Shown piece after piece: positions 33,495 through 46,000 of a DNA stretch of 64,000 bases. Below the pieces are notes generated by a model. The model worked only from the letters and a program-made list of their open reading frames with translations, had not been told where the DNA came from and ran no database searches. Position 1 is the first letter of the stretch; each line of letters begins with the position of its first letter. The translations under genes and the position numbers were made by a program. The DNA comes from Piezodorus guildinii (Eukaryota > Arthropoda > Insecta > Hemiptera > Pentatomidae), in the NCBI GenBank assembly GCA_023052935.1, contig CM041295.1, forward strand, positions 20,088,880 through 20,152,879, in the 5' to 3' direction.

Positions 33495-34451
33495 ATGGTA
33501 CAGTGCACGCTATGTGATAATGCAATTACTCGAGACGACAAGGGTAATGTGGGTTGTAGCAAATGCCGTGTAATTTATCACGGTAGATGCTGTAATCTAG
33601 CGGAAAAAGAAATTGAAAATATAAAATTGCAAAAAAAAATATGGCTATGTAAAAAATGCGACCAAGGAAAAAAAACCGGTCAGGCCAGAGAAGATAAATC
33701 ATCTAGCCCGCCCCGGAGTCCACTTAAGAACACGGAACCTTCGGCAGCAGACATACTCGCTGCCGTGAACCAACTCAAGACAGATGTAAATGAAGATATT
33801 AAAAGCATCAAACAGTCGCTAGAAAAATATGGTGAACTGAGCTTCGAGCTCAATAACCGTCTTTCTAAAATAGAAAGGCATCTTGAGGGCCAGGCCAAGC
33901 ATTTAGAGGATGTCACGGTGGAAAATAAAATTCTGAAATCCCGCGTAACCGATTTAGAAGTTCGCCTTAATAAGGCCGAGCAGGGGCTACTCTGCAGGTC
34001 TGTAGAAATACGCGGGATCCCAGTGCGCCCAGGGGAAACACCAGCAGCCCTTGTGACAAGCGTAGCGGCGGGCTTGGGAATCAAGGTTAGTTCTGAAGAC
34101 TTAGACATCGTAGAGCGACGCAGACCAAAAAAAGATGACCAGAGACCACCTTCTATTATTGCTCGGTTCGTAAGGCAGTCGATGCGTGATGAGTTAGTGA
34201 GGTGTAGAAAAGTGAAAAGAGACTTCTCGACACGGGATATTGGGTGGCAAGAGAACGACTCCCACCGTATCTATCTCAGTGAGGAGATGTCTATAATGAA
34301 TAGACACCTATACTGGCTCGCCAGGCAGAAGAGATTAGAGAAAAAAATCAAATACGTTTGGTTTACTGCCGGTAGAGTGCGCTGCCGAAAAGAAGATGGT
34401 CACCCTGTAATTTTCATCGATAAACCCCAGGACCTGGACGTCTTCGGCTGA
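33495..34451 (+). CDS. CR1-like ORF1 protein with PHD-type zinc finger, 318 residues
   Basis: Residues 1-60 carry a PHD-like Cys/His finger (CTLCDNAITRDDKGNVGCSK, CRVIYHGRCCNL, WLCKKCDQG). Residues about 85-160 form a coiled coil (KSIKQSLEKYGELSFELNNR, KHLEDVTVENKILKSRVTDL). Residues about 165-315 resemble the RNA-binding C-terminal part of L1-type ORF1 proteins (VEIRGIPVRPGE, SIIARFVRQSMRDELVRCRK). The protein would bind element RNA and act as a chaperone. The frame is intact. The start codon follows ATTAACAAA. The minus-strand frame at 33680-34108 is its shadow. Confidence 0.85.
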   Translation: MVQCTLCDNAITRDDKGNVGCSKCRVIYHGRCCNLAEKEIENIKLQKKIWLCKKCDQGKKTGQAREDKSSSPPRSPLKNTEPSAADILAAVNQLKTDVNEDIKSIKQSLEKYGELSFELNNRLSKIERHLEGQAKHLEDVTVENKILKSRVTDLEVRLNKAEQGLLCRSVEIRGIPVRPGETPAALVTSVAAGLGIKVSSEDLDIVERRRPKKDDQRPPSIIARFVRQSMRDELVRCRKVKRDFSTRDIGWQENDSHRIYLSEEMSIMNRHLYWLARQKRLEKKIKYVWFTAGRVRCRKEDGHPVIFIDKPQDLDVFG

Positions 34452-34701
34452 CTCCTGGGCATCCGTCTGCTTACTGGATGCGAGCTGGAAATGGTCTCGG
34501 TTTCTAATATTCTTTTTTGTTTTGTCAGACTAACTTACTTAATCGTTTTCTTTTCTCTAATTTTGTTTTTTTTTATTTCAAAAGAATATTTTTTTTATTT
34601 GTCGGCAAAGGCTCTTTTGTACATTTTTATCTTTATTAACTATTTCATGTTCACTTTCACTTATCTCTCTATTGTGTCTCTAGCGTCTTCTCATACTCTG
34701 T

Positions 34702-36789
34702 TTGCTATTCCACCTCCTTTCCTATATGTCTAATGTCCTGACCTCCTGCCATGTTAATGCCCAGTCCCTTCCCGCCCACTTCGACGAATTCCTTCACTAT
34801 TTCACCCACAATTTCTATCACATTATCGCAGTCTCTGAAACATGGCTGAAGCCCTATATTCCTTCCTCTTCCGTTTCCCTCCCTGACTATTCCTTTATCC
34901 GCCATGACCGGATTGGCCGGACTGGCGGTGGTGTAGCACTTTATGTCCACAGCAGCCTGAAATCTCGTGTCCTGGATCTGTCATCCCAATCTGATTCTTC
35001 CCATATTGAATTCCTTTTCGTTGAAATCTCCTCTAACACACAACCTCTCCTTTATGCAGTAGTATATCGCCCTCCTTTGGTCCCATTTGACCCTTCCTTT
35101 GAATCAATCCTTTACAGAAATGTCCCTCTATTCAATAATATCATAATTTGTGGTGATTTTAACACCAACTTCCTTTCCGACTCCAACGATAAACACTACC
35201 TGGATAACCTCTTCTTCTCTCTCAACCTATTCATTGTTCCATATGCTCCTACTCACCACACTCATCATTCCGACACTTGTTTGGACCTCCATATTATCGA
35301 TTCAACTCACAACCTTCTTTCCGCTTCTCAAGTACCTGTTCCATTTCTATCATCTCACGATCTCATCCACATATCATATAATTTCCAAACTTCAGCATTT
35401 ATTCCTAAAACCTTAACTTTCCGAAACCTCGATTGCCTTACCCGAGAAATTATTGCACCCAATATTGAAGCTCTAAATTGGGATTCGATTTACACCTGTT
35501 CTTCCATCGATTCAATGGTTCACATTCTCACCCCCAATCTCCTAAGTATCCTCGACATCCATGCTCCACTCAAAACCTGCACCTTCCGTCACCGCCCTGC
35601 TCCTTGGATGAGTCCAGAAATAAAAGACTTACAAAAGAAGCGTGAGGCAGCCCGTAGACGCTTTAGACGTACAAGACTGACTGAGGACTATCAAGCGTAC
35701 AGGGCACTCCGCAATCTGACTCAGGCGACAATCAGACAAGCAAAAACAAAATACTTTCACGCAGCCTTCTCCGCTACTCCCGATTCCAAGTCAAAATGGC
35801 AACTCCTCCGCAAACTCTCTCTCTGCAAATCCTCTTCCTCACTAATCTTTCAGGTCTCAGCCGATGAATTAAATTCTTACTTTTCAAATACCTCCTCTAA
35901 TAATTCTTCACCAACTTTTTCAAACTTCTCTTCAATTCCATCATTCAACCCCGATAATTTTTATTTTTCTGACATTTCACTAACTGACCTTATCTCCGCT
36001 GTACTGAAATCTCATACCAACTCCATTGGATTTGATGCAATTCCCGTAAAACTGTTAAAATTATGCCTTCCTGAAATCCTACCAGTTCTGCTATTTATTT
36101 ATAACTTTTCCCTCCAAAATTCCGTATTTCCCACTAATTGGAAAAAAGCAATAGTCCATCCTATCAGTAAATGTTCCAACCCTACATCCCCTAAAGACTA
36201 TCGCCCTATTTCCATCCTCTCGAACCTCTCCAAACCTTTAGAAAGAATAGTTCAGAAACAATTATCAAATTTCCTTGAAAATTCTAAACTTCTTGATCCT
36301 TTCCAATCTGGCTTCCGACCTGGCTTTTCCACACAATCCGCTCTCCTCAAAATCACCAACGACATACACACTGCTATGGACGAAACGAAACTGACCGTGC
36401 TAATACTGCTGGACTTCTCAAAAGCATTTGACTCCCTGGATCACTCCATCCTTTTCTCTAAACTAAAGTCTCTATCTTTTTCAAACAGCACTATCATGTG
36501 GTTTCAATCATTTCTTTCTGACAGAACTCAAGCTGTCACTATTCCTAATCATCCTCTATCTTCCTTTCGAGCCCTTTCGGCAGGTGTGGCCCAAGGCTCA
36601 AGCATCTCTCCCCTTCTTTTTAATTGTTATATCAATGACCTTCCCAACTCTATCCATCACTGTTCCCACCACCTATATGCTGACGATTTCCAGATCTATT
36701 TATCCTTCTCTCCCTCCAATTCACTAGTAGCATTTGCCAATATTCAGGAAGACCTTGATGGAATCTGTGCCCTGGGCAAACCTGAATAA
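34702..36789 (+). CDS. CR1-like ORF2, part 1: endonuclease and reverse transcriptase
   Basis: Residues about 10-220 are an apurinic-type endonuclease (SCHVNAQSLPAHFDEF, IAVSETWLKP, RTGGGVALYVH, CGDFNTNF, and SSHDLIHISY near the catalytic His). After a linker, the reverse transcriptase (about 430-690) shows KDYRPISILSNLSKPLERIV, FQSGFRPGFSTQSALL, LDFSKAFDSLDHSIL, VAQGSSISPLLFNCYINDLP and the active-site HHLYADDF. It would nick target DNA and copy the element RNA. The frame stops at 36789, inside the conserved region after YADD, because of a frameshift near 36760-36780. Confidence 0.9.
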   Translation: MLFHLLSYMSNVLTSCHVNAQSLPAHFDEFLHYFTHNFYHIIAVSETWLKPYIPSSSVSLPDYSFIRHDRIGRTGGGVALYVHSSLKSRVLDLSSQSDSSHIEFLFVEISSNTQPLLYAVVYRPPLVPFDPSFESILYRNVPLFNNIIICGDFNTNFLSDSNDKHYLDNLFFSLNLFIVPYAPTHHTHHSDTCLDLHIIDSTHNLLSASQVPVPFLSSHDLIHISYNFQTSAFIPKTLTFRNLDCLTREIIAPNIEALNWDSIYTCSSIDSMVHILTPNLLSILDIHAPLKTCTFRHRPAPWMSPEIKDLQKKREAARRRFRRTRLTEDYQAYRALRNLTQATIRQAKTKYFHAAFSATPDSKSKWQLLRKLSLCKSSSSLIFQVSADELNSYFSNTSSNNSSPTFSNFSSIPSFNPDNFYFSDISLTDLISAVLKSHTNSIGFDAIPVKLLKLCLPEILPVLLFIYNFSLQNSVFPTNWKKAIVHPISKCSNPTSPKDYRPISILSNLSKPLERIVQKQLSNFLENSKLLDPFQSGFRPGFSTQSALLKITNDIHTAMDETKLTVLILLDFSKAFDSLDHSILFSKLKSLSFSNSTIMWFQSFLSDRTQAVTIPNHPLSSFRALSAGVAQGSSISPLLFNCYINDLPNSIHHCSHHLYADDFQIYLSFSPSNSLVAFANIQEDLDGICALGKPE

Positions 36790-37537
36790 ACTAATGCTAA
36801 ATCCTACAAAAACTCAGGCCATTCTAATTGGTTCCAATTCCCTCCTCAGATCCTATACCACATTTCCGAGTCTCACCTTAAATGAACATCCAATCACCTT
36901 CACTTCCTCTGTCAAAAACCTGGGTATTACCATTGACCAAACTCTTTCCTGGAAACCCCATATTGCCCAAATTTCCCGAAGAACAATAAGTACCCTCAAA
37001 TATTTCCATCGCTCCTGCCATCTTCTTCCACTATCCACCCGTATCCTCCTTGTATCCGCACTTATTTTCCCCCACTTTGACTATTGCTGCTTAGTATATG
37101 GTGGCCTCTCGACTGTGCTTGAGGACAGGCTTAAACGAATCATGAACATATTTTTAAGATTTGTCCTCAGTACTCCGAAGAGGTCTCATGTGACCCATTT
37201 TTACGGTGAGTTAAAGTGGCTCCTCCCCCCAATCCGCAGACAATATTTCCTAGGATCATACCTTTACCAAATCATTAACTCTCAACACCCTCCATACATC
37301 CATAGTCTCCTACAATTTAAATCCTCAGTCCACTCACTTGAAACAAGATCGCGCCATTCCGATCTTTATTTGCCTATCCATAGGACTAAAACATTTGATC
37401 GTTCCTTCCTTGTCCGCTCCTCTAATTTCTGGAATTCTCTACCTACTCATATCCGCCATGCTGCTTCCCTCTCCTCATTCAAATCCCAACTTTTCCAATA
37501 CCTTTTATTATCCCAAAAAGACGCTCAGAAACTGTAA
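36734..37537 (+). CDS. CR1-like ORF2, part 2: C-terminal region in another frame
   Basis: The frame picks up directly where part 1 loses similarity: LNKLMLNPTKTQAILIGSNS follows the YADD domain in related elements. It then holds VKNLGITIDQTLSWKPHIAQ (thumb) and the C-terminal NFWNSLPTHIRHAASLSSFK common to CR1, L2 and Rex. The ATG at 36734 is not a real start. One insertion or deletion near 36760-36780 explains the split. Confidence 0.85.
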   Translation: MPIFRKTLMESVPWANLNKLMLNPTKTQAILIGSNSLLRSYTTFPSLTLNEHPITFTSSVKNLGITIDQTLSWKPHIAQISRRTISTLKYFHRSCHLLPLSTRILLVSALIFPHFDYCCLVYGGLSTVLEDRLKRIMNIFLRFVLSTPKRSHVTHFYGELKWLLPPIRRQYFLGSYLYQIINSQHPPYIHSLLQFKSSVHSLETRSRHSDLYLPIHRTKTFDRSFLVRSSNFWNSLPTHIRHAASLSSFKSQLFQYLLLSQKDAQKL

Positions 37538-37885
37538 CATTTTTATTTCTGAAATCACACTTTGAATGAAGAATAATTTTGTTCATTGTCTATATTTAAA
37601 TGCTGTTATCTACTAATTAATTTTTAATTCCGTTCAACAAAATACTTTCTAAGAATTGTTTTTATTTTAATTTTATCATTGTATTTATTTTTTGGATATA
37701 TGTGTGTATATGCGTTTATGATATGCACACATATATTAACCCATAATTGTAATTATTTATTGATTATGTTCCTTCTGTCTATTGGCCAGACATGTATATT
37801 TCCATATACTGTACAAACCTGTTATTCTTAGGGGACCTAGTCCCAGAATAAAATTTTTTTTCTATTCTATTCTATTCTATATATA

Positions 37886-38363
37886 TATTTAGACATTCAT
37901 ATTCTGCTCTATTTGATCTTCAGTCTACATCCCTTTTTCTGCAGGCCTTCTTGATCCCTTCCTCACAAGTCTGCCAAATAGCTCTTCCTTTTGGTATCCT
38001 TCCCTCCATATCTACCTCATACGCTCTTGCCAAGCCATCCTCTGACATTTATATTTATACATATAAAATTTATTTAATGATATCTTACAAATTTCATTTT
38101 CGACTAAAAAAAAAAGGCTATTAACTCAAAAATTTTTTAGAACAAAATTTATTCATCCTCACAACTTTCTTAAACTCTCTGCACCTATCTTAATAAATGT
38201 GGTATTTTTTGTTTGTTTTTTCACAAAGAGCTTTATAAATTCAATAATAAATAAATTTAATGTGTGTATAACATATTAAAATTAGTTATTGAATAAGGAA
38301 ATCCTTTAATAATAAAGTTCCAATCTAGATAATTGTTAATTATTTGATTTTTTTTATTTAGAG
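37886..38363 (-). pseudogene. LINE remnant (about 37905-38060), then no gene
   Basis: The complement of CATCCCTTTTTCTGCAGGCC, GGTATCCTTCCCTCCATATC and CATACGCTCTTGCCAAGCC gives a short translated block (ARAYEVDMEGRIPKGRAIWQ) of the kind found at the end of LINE pol proteins. The rest to 38363 is AT-rich intron-like sequence. Confidence 0.45.
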
Positions 38364-38447
38364 TGTAACACCAGAAAATTTCTTAAATATTCTTGAAGGA
38401 AATGAAAAGGCTATGAAAAATATTGGAAGTGGAAAAGTATTGAAAAG
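38364..38447 (+). CDS. LGMN: legumain exon a (first recognised)
   Basis: Encodes the VTPENFLNILEGNEKAMKNI block and GSGKVLK. The acceptor may be AG at 38362-38363 (phase 2, giving Asp-Val-Thr with the previous exon, as in the family) or two bases earlier. The donor GTAAGA follows 38447. Confidence 0.9.
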
Positions 38448-40017
38448 GTAAGAAGCCATATTCTATATTCACGTTTTTTTTTAAATGATATTTCATTATG
38501 TTAAAGTAATTATTGTTGGCATTACTAATTTTATTTGATTAAATATTTAAATAAAATACAAAATGTTATACTTTGTATCAATATCAATATTCATTATTCA
38601 GGAGAAATTAATACATAAGTTTATATGTATTGTATGTAAATACTCATCTGACTTTATGAATTGATGCTATGGTTCACTACATGTATACAAGTCATTTATG
38701 AAGCAATTCACAATTTGGACGAGTACCAAAACATAATACATATCTACATGTTCACTAAGAACTGACATCGTGTAACATATTTTTTTTTTTTTTTTTACAT
38801 TTCAGCTCAAAAAATGACACTGTTTTTGTCAACTTTGTTGATCATGGAGCCGCTGGTTTATTGGGTTTCCCCAGTTCTCTTTTAACCGCCAAAGAACTAA
38901 TTGGGACCTTGAACAAAATGAGTGAAAAGAATATGTTTGACAAAGTAAGTACCTAGAGCCATTTATTCCATTACTATAATTATTATATTTAGGAGGTGAA
39001 AAAATGCATTTTATAAACCAAGTTAGATGTAGTAACATTTTCATTTAAAACAATATAAAAGATTATTTAAGAAGAAGTTGAAAGAATATAAAGCTAAAGT
39101 TTAAATAATATAAAAGGGATTAGGGAGTGATTTCCCACAATGTAAAGAGGTCAAACCTCACTTGTTTTGAGAAGTTGTTAGTCTGAGGTTTTAATTTATG
39201 ACAGATTGTTGATATTATATTTATTGTATAGCCTGTGCCTGTGTAGTTAGCACGCTAATCTACCAAGCTTAAGGTGTTTTCGGATCTCATTCCTGCCAGG
39301 ACATAATTAGCATAAAATAAAAATGGATTCACTCACAGCCTCTCCCTGGGTATGTGAGGCTCGTCAGCAAACTAGTGGCAACTCACAAAAATAGGTGTAG
39401 GGAGTGATGACCCAACCCTATAATAATCAGCAAGAATCACTAGTGTATTCTTCTAGGAGATTATACCGCACAGACAAGAGCCTAAATGGCCTCTCAAGCC
39501 AATCCCCTCAAAAAAATAAATAAATTGTGGAAACAAATTATTAATTGATAGATTTTGTCTAATGAGATGATATGACACTTTGATCAATAATGTTACAATA
39601 TTTTCTTAACCCTGTGACTAGGTTACTCATTCGTTTGTTTTACAAATGAATATTTAATTAATCAAATGTAAAATTTTTAAAATAAAAACTTTCCTTTTTT
39701 CACTAAAAAACAAAACAAACACAAGTAACGTAAAATGAAAACTTTAATATAATGATATGAATGAATATCTTACAAATCACTTTGTCTTTTGAACATTTAC
39801 TAAAAGAATAGTTTTTTTTCATTTTGATTGAAAATTGTATAAAATGAAAGTATTGATATTTAGATATCTTGGAAGAAATACTTGCAGATATTCATTGCTA
39901 TTTATATTTTCTGATGGTGTGGAAGTATGAATGATAGTGGAATAATGAATTTGGTATGGCATTTCTTGCTAGGCTGCAATATAATTATAGTTCTAAAACA
40001 AATTGAGTTCCAGTAAC

Positions 40018-40090
<73 letters not shown>

Positions 40091-43000
40091 CTTATGCTAC
40101 TATTAGATATAGGTATAATTTGTGTTAGGTTTGTCATTTCTTATTCAGACCCTATTGATATATTCCAGTTTAAATACTGCTAAAACTGACAATCCGCCAT
40201 TATAAAAAATTCAGGTAAAAGAAAGGTGAGTCTCTTCTCTTTAATACACTTTTACTTTTCTACAGGTGTTGTTTTAAGCCCATTTTGGTAAATTTTTAAA
40301 ACAAATTTTTATCGAGTTGGTTAAAGGGCTGTTTAGACGGGTTGATCAGACTTGGAAAATTGGGAAGTGGGCCCAATTTATCAATAAGTCTAAATGCTAC
40401 CTCAAATTTATTGGGCTGCTGATTTTGTCGTTACTACATAGCTCTGAGGATTCCCACACGCTCCCCTTACTCTCCAAATTTATTTTATCAACCAATTATC
40501 GCATAAATGCTTTCTCATCGATTGGAGATTGAATTTTTGATTTTTCTTATTTACCTATATATATATTTATATATAAATTAAAGATAAATGAAAGATAAAA
40601 GAAAAACTACTGACTTTTAGTATACTATTTTAATTTTAAAAATATTTTCGATTTCAACATTTCACCGTACTACATTAAATTAAGTTTTTTCCAAAATATT
40701 TTCAATATAAGAGTATATCCATTATTTCTTTTATTACATTACTGGATTTATTCTTTTTTATTCCTTTGTTGTTGTATTTGTTCTTTGTTTTGAATTAAGA
40801 AGCCATATCATTTACATTTAGTTTACTATTCTGTAAAATATATTGATGATTTAGAATCTTAATGATAAGCTATAATTATATGACCTCCGACTTTATTTAG
40901 AAATTAAATTAATGAACGCAATTAGAAATAGGTAAATATACAATAGAACAAACAGTTGTAGTTTAATACATCAATATTAAAGTTTTATGTTTATTGGTTA
41001 GTATAAAATATGAAATATAGAAAATTGTAAATGATTAGTATTGAATAATGACAAGGAGAGAAACAAAAATAAAAATACCCTGCAATATATATATCATCAT
41101 GTAGTAAAAAAAAAATAGTTATTGAGGATAAAAGATTTTTAAAAAAATGTCAATAAGGAATGGATATGGTTCAGATCAATAAATGATTACTAAAGATAGT
41201 GTCAAATATATATTGTTGTAAACAATTTATTTTTTTTTCTTAATTGGCACTTTTATAATCATTTATTGAAAGGTACCTGAAAAATCTTATCGAATGTACT
41301 GTGAAATACTCAATATTAAAGTTACTTAATATTTTTTTTAAAATATTAAATATTTAAAATTCAAAATATATAATTCATTTTGGGCGAATTGAAGAGCTGA
41401 CCAAATTGAATTGTATGGAAATCCTTCCCTTTCTGCTGGTCCAATTTTTCTGGCCCGATCAGAACCACTGCGCCTGTTTAGACGTTTCAATTTCTTGGGG
41501 TTCCAATTTCTTTGGGGTTATTTTCCCAACGATGAGCTAGGTCACGCTTCTTTATCAAGGGTAAGACCACAATTTCTCAAGCTCCCTTGCCAATTTTCCA
41601 GGGGTGATTGGCTCGTCTAAACAGTCCTTAATGTGTCATCATACAAAAAATGTAAATCTCACCCTTATCATATTTTTAGTTTTTGTATTGTTTAATATCA
41701 TAAAACTTACCAGACCTAGAGATATCTTCCCTAAACATGTTTCCTGCAGCAAAGGTAAATTGAAATGGCTAGAAAAGAAAAGGCATGAAGCAGAAAATAA
41801 CTAAATTAAAAAATAATTTATCTGTGGTTTCTAATTTACAAGATGAAATTTCATAACGGGTAAAAGATATCATACCAACGATAAATGCCAAGTGGCATGG
41901 TCTAGACGATTTCAGATAGTTGGCTGTTATTTAAATATATTTTTAATATGTTTATTTAAGCGTATAAACTTTTTTGTTATAGCTTATACTGTTCATTGAA
42001 GCATGTGAGTCTGGATCCATGTTTGATGGCTATATCAATCACTTGAAAAATGGTAATCACAATAAAAAATACAATATCAAGCTTCTTTCTTTATCATTAG
42101 AAAAACAAAACTAGTAAGGATATCAGAAATTCTTTGGAAGAATTTCTATGTAATTTATATAAATCTTAGTACCCATCTTTACAAGAAAAATTATATTAAC
42201 AATTTAATTCAGATCCTCACTTTCTACAGGTCCCATTACTATACCTTTAAAGGTAATTATTGCAATATATTACTAGATTTTATTAAAATTTCATCACTAA
42301 CAGAAGAATTTTAATATCTTATTTAATATTATAAAATTCCAGCTTTTGTCATTATTTTTAATTTTTGGTGTTTAAGTATTGTAATATGATGGTTAGGGAT
42401 GGTTGAACTACTTGAATCATACTTTTTTTTCTATAAGTTAATTATTTATATCAATCATTTTATATTGTAAGATTTTTTTTTAATATATGTATATATTAGT
42501 ATTATTTTTAGAATCCATGGGAATAAATTCAACTCTGGTTGTGGTGATATTAGTGATTCAATTTAATTTCATACAAATAACGATATATTGCTTGTGTTAA
42601 TCTGTAGTGCTTAATGTTTATTTCAGTTTTTGTGAGCACTGCAGCAGCGACTGATGAATCTTCTTGGGGATGGTACTGCGACACCAAAAAATATAGCACA
42701 TGCTTAGGAGATCTCTACAGCATAACATGGATGGATCGATTGGATAAGGTGATACATATTAAATATTTACAGGTGTTAAGAATTGAAATTGTCTTATGTT
42801 TATTGTATCTCTCTATTTGTAATTTTATTTGTTTTATTTTGTGATTTATTATGTGCAAGCGTGACAGTCATTTGTTTTATTCTATTTGAATCAGCTGTTA
42901 AGAGATCGCTGGACAGAGTGCATTCTGGGATTGTGAGAGAAAAAGTTGATAGAGTCACTCGCGAGGGTAGACGGTGTTAATTAAGTTGGTTGTCGCTGAA

Positions 43001-46000
43001 TGTCGCATATTTTTAGTATAATCACAACTCCCCACATCATCCTAGAAGATTGTCTCAGAATTGTCGCATGGAGTAGGAGTCGCAGAAGGAAAGAAAGGAA
43101 CATCGCAGACGAGAGGGGGAAGGAAGTCATCTCGGATAGAAAGAATCACCACCTTGCACATTATAAACAGTATTTTGTTTCATTTTAATTAATATAAGTT
43201 CATGTTCTCTCTTTTATTATTTCATTTATTTACCCTCAACAAAATTACACAGATCGACAGAAAACTCGGCGACTCATAATAACGACCGGGTTGAGGCTGC
43301 GAACTAATGCGTTAGACGCCCCTCTTCCCAACAACAGGCATACTATAATTTTATATAACCTCTTCATTGACTGTACTGGTATCATTAATAATTATTTTTT
43401 GAGCTGCCTCTCAAAACAAAACTGAAATGCCATATTTAATGTAGATATATGATTAGGATGTTAAAACAGTAATAAATATTTGATTAAACTCTTTATATTA
43501 ATGAATAGTTAAATGGATTATAATAACTGTCTGAATTGGCCTAGCACTAACTTTTTGATTGTTCATAGATTGCGTTTCATGTAAAGACGGTTCTGCAGTG
43601 GGAAGGAAGAGGAATTACACTCCCAGCCTCCCACCCAATAAATGACCTCGAAGGAAAAATAATAATAGCTAAAATAAAATACTACTACTTGTAGTAAATA
43701 CCTACTGAAATATAACAACTGACACTGTAATACATTATCACTTATAAAGCATCAACTTTGAAAGGTCTAGTGGCTAATCTACAAGTATAGACAAATATCT
43801 CCGATCACTTCCTCAAAAAAAATTAAAATAACCTCTGTTAAATAATAATAATAATAACTGCAATACTAATACTGTAATAAATTAGCCAGAATAAATTAAA
43901 AAAAAAAAAAAAAAAACTGATCTCTTCCTCTTTAAATAACTACCACTAAATTCATTCATGGAAATGTGTAATCAAACGGTGGCAATACAAATTTTTCTAT
44001 ACAGGTTAAAATTTATTTCTAGGCATTGTAGTACTATTGCAAATAAATTTCATTGCTAAACTGTAGCATAACTTCTCCTGTTTGGCATGATTGGAGTTGG
44101 TGAGGACTTTTGATTCCCTGGCTCTCCCTTCCACTTCAAAAGTCCCTCCTCCCAAGAACTAACTTTGGACCTGCCACTACTTTAAATTCATCCTGTTTCA
44201 TATCCTAACTATTAATTAGTGTATTATTTTTTCTCTTTTATAGTATTATTCTACCAATTTGTTTCCTGAAATATCTTTAAAATAATTGCATCATTTTCAG
44301 CTCAATAGCAGTGAAACATTATTTGACAACTACAATGCAGTACGCACAGCTGTGAATAAAAGCCATGTACAATTATATGGAGACTACAGATTGGGCTTTT
44401 TGGAACAATTCGACTCTGATAAGGTCGAAGGGGAGTATGAAACTGACTACCCTGTATCAGACAAGGTTATTAAATTGTTATACCTAAATTAAAAATGTCT
44501 ACTCTTATATATGATCACTTTAATATAATGTTAGTTATAATTTGGATTCTACTATTAGTTCTAGTAATCAACTTGTAAAAATATTGATATTCTAAAAAGT
44601 TTTACTTTAGGAAACCACAGGTGTTGATAGCAGAGATATACCAATATATTTAGCACACAAGGCACTGGAAAATGCTAAGGCCCCTGGAAGTGTCATGTTA
44701 AATAAAGAAAGATTAGAAAAGATGCTGCAAGTATGTTATTTAAAGTAAAAACTATATTACTCACATTAACAAATAACTGAAGTTTAAACTAAAATAGTAA
44801 TGAAATTACTAAATGCATGTCTAGAGCATTGTCATCATAGAGGCTTGTTCAAACTAGAATCGTAATTTATTATAGTTTTAATATAATAGCTAAATATGTA
44901 TAAAAGTTTTTTAATTATTTTTTTTCGAATCTTATTGCAATTTTTAAGTCAATCTGATTCAGTTAAATAATCAGTTAGCGGCAGGATATAGTTCATCAAA
45001 ATGACTGAATATATTTCATTTTGAATAGGATTGGGATTTGTTTTATTATGAACACCATAATTATTCAGTTTAATCATTTTTACCACACATTATCAATTTA
45101 TTTTTCATATTCTTTAAATTCTGTTATCTTTTTATTTTTATGCTTCTTCAATTTTCTGCATCTGAAATAATTTTTATTGAACATTTTGCTTACAGTTGAG
45201 TTCATTCTAGTTTTTACATTATAATTAATAACAGCCACCACTAGTGATACAGTATTTTTTTTTTCACATGGAATAATTAACTATAAGTAATTAAATTTTT
45301 GAATATAATAAGAAAAAAATATATGGTATAATACTAAGCAGGCTTTTTGTATAGTTTGTTAATATACAACAGTGTCTGATCCTTAGGAAGGGGAGAGAAA
45401 ACTTATTTATGTCATTGATAAAAAATATGTCAAATTTATTTCCAAATAATTAAATATTTTAATTGAATATTGATCTTTTAATAGTATTATCAACTTATAA
45501 CTTATTCAATACCAATTCGGGTTCTTTAAATCATACTTTAACTCATCATACATTTAAATTTACAATAAAATATAAAAAGTTTAATATAAGGAATGACATA
45601 ATCCATAATTTCTTTCTAGGCCCGTGGATTTGCTGACAAGCTGATATCAAATATTCTCGATGTATACACTGAAGGAGACAATGTCTCAAAAATGGATTTG
45701 GAATCCAAAAGACTCAAGCTTGACTTAGATAAGTTCTCTTGTTATGAGGATTTGCTTCAAACATTTGAAACTAATTGTTTTAGTATTCCCAAGGTAATGT
45801 ATCCATTTTTTTTAACTATATTGAATTTTGGCCCAACATAAGGTTTGGTAATCATGATTTGTAATGCTATATTGACAAAATCCTAATTTTAAACGCTTTT
45901 TAAATTTCATATACTATTCTGTATTGCCAACTAAAATTCCCATTTATGTATAAGGAAACAATTTTATTCACAAATATAGCACTGTTCATATTAAACTAAT

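Larger units (their letters stand above)
33150..37885 (+). mobile_element. CR1/L2-like non-LTR retrotransposon, nearly full length
   Basis: It has a 5' UTR (about 33150-33494), ORF1, ORF2 with endonuclease and reverse transcriptase, and a 3' UTR ending in TTCTATTCTATTCTATTC. This is the only copy in the window with both ORFs. A single frameshift in ORF2 is the obvious lesion. It lies on the same strand as legumain and ends about 480 bp before the first recognised legumain exon. Shorter copies occur at 3342, 10080, 14427, 48865 and, as a relative, 50279. Confidence 0.85.

Noticed and set aside
33680..34108. 142-codon minus-strand frame
   Set aside because: Antisense shadow of the CR1-like ORF1; no motif.
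40317..40532. 71-codon gene in a legumain intron
   Set aside because: It starts in the terminal inverted repeat of the 1.3-kb TIR element and has no motif.
42614..42844. Independent 76-codon protein at the legumain exon d
   Set aside because: It is exon d read through its donor site into the intron.
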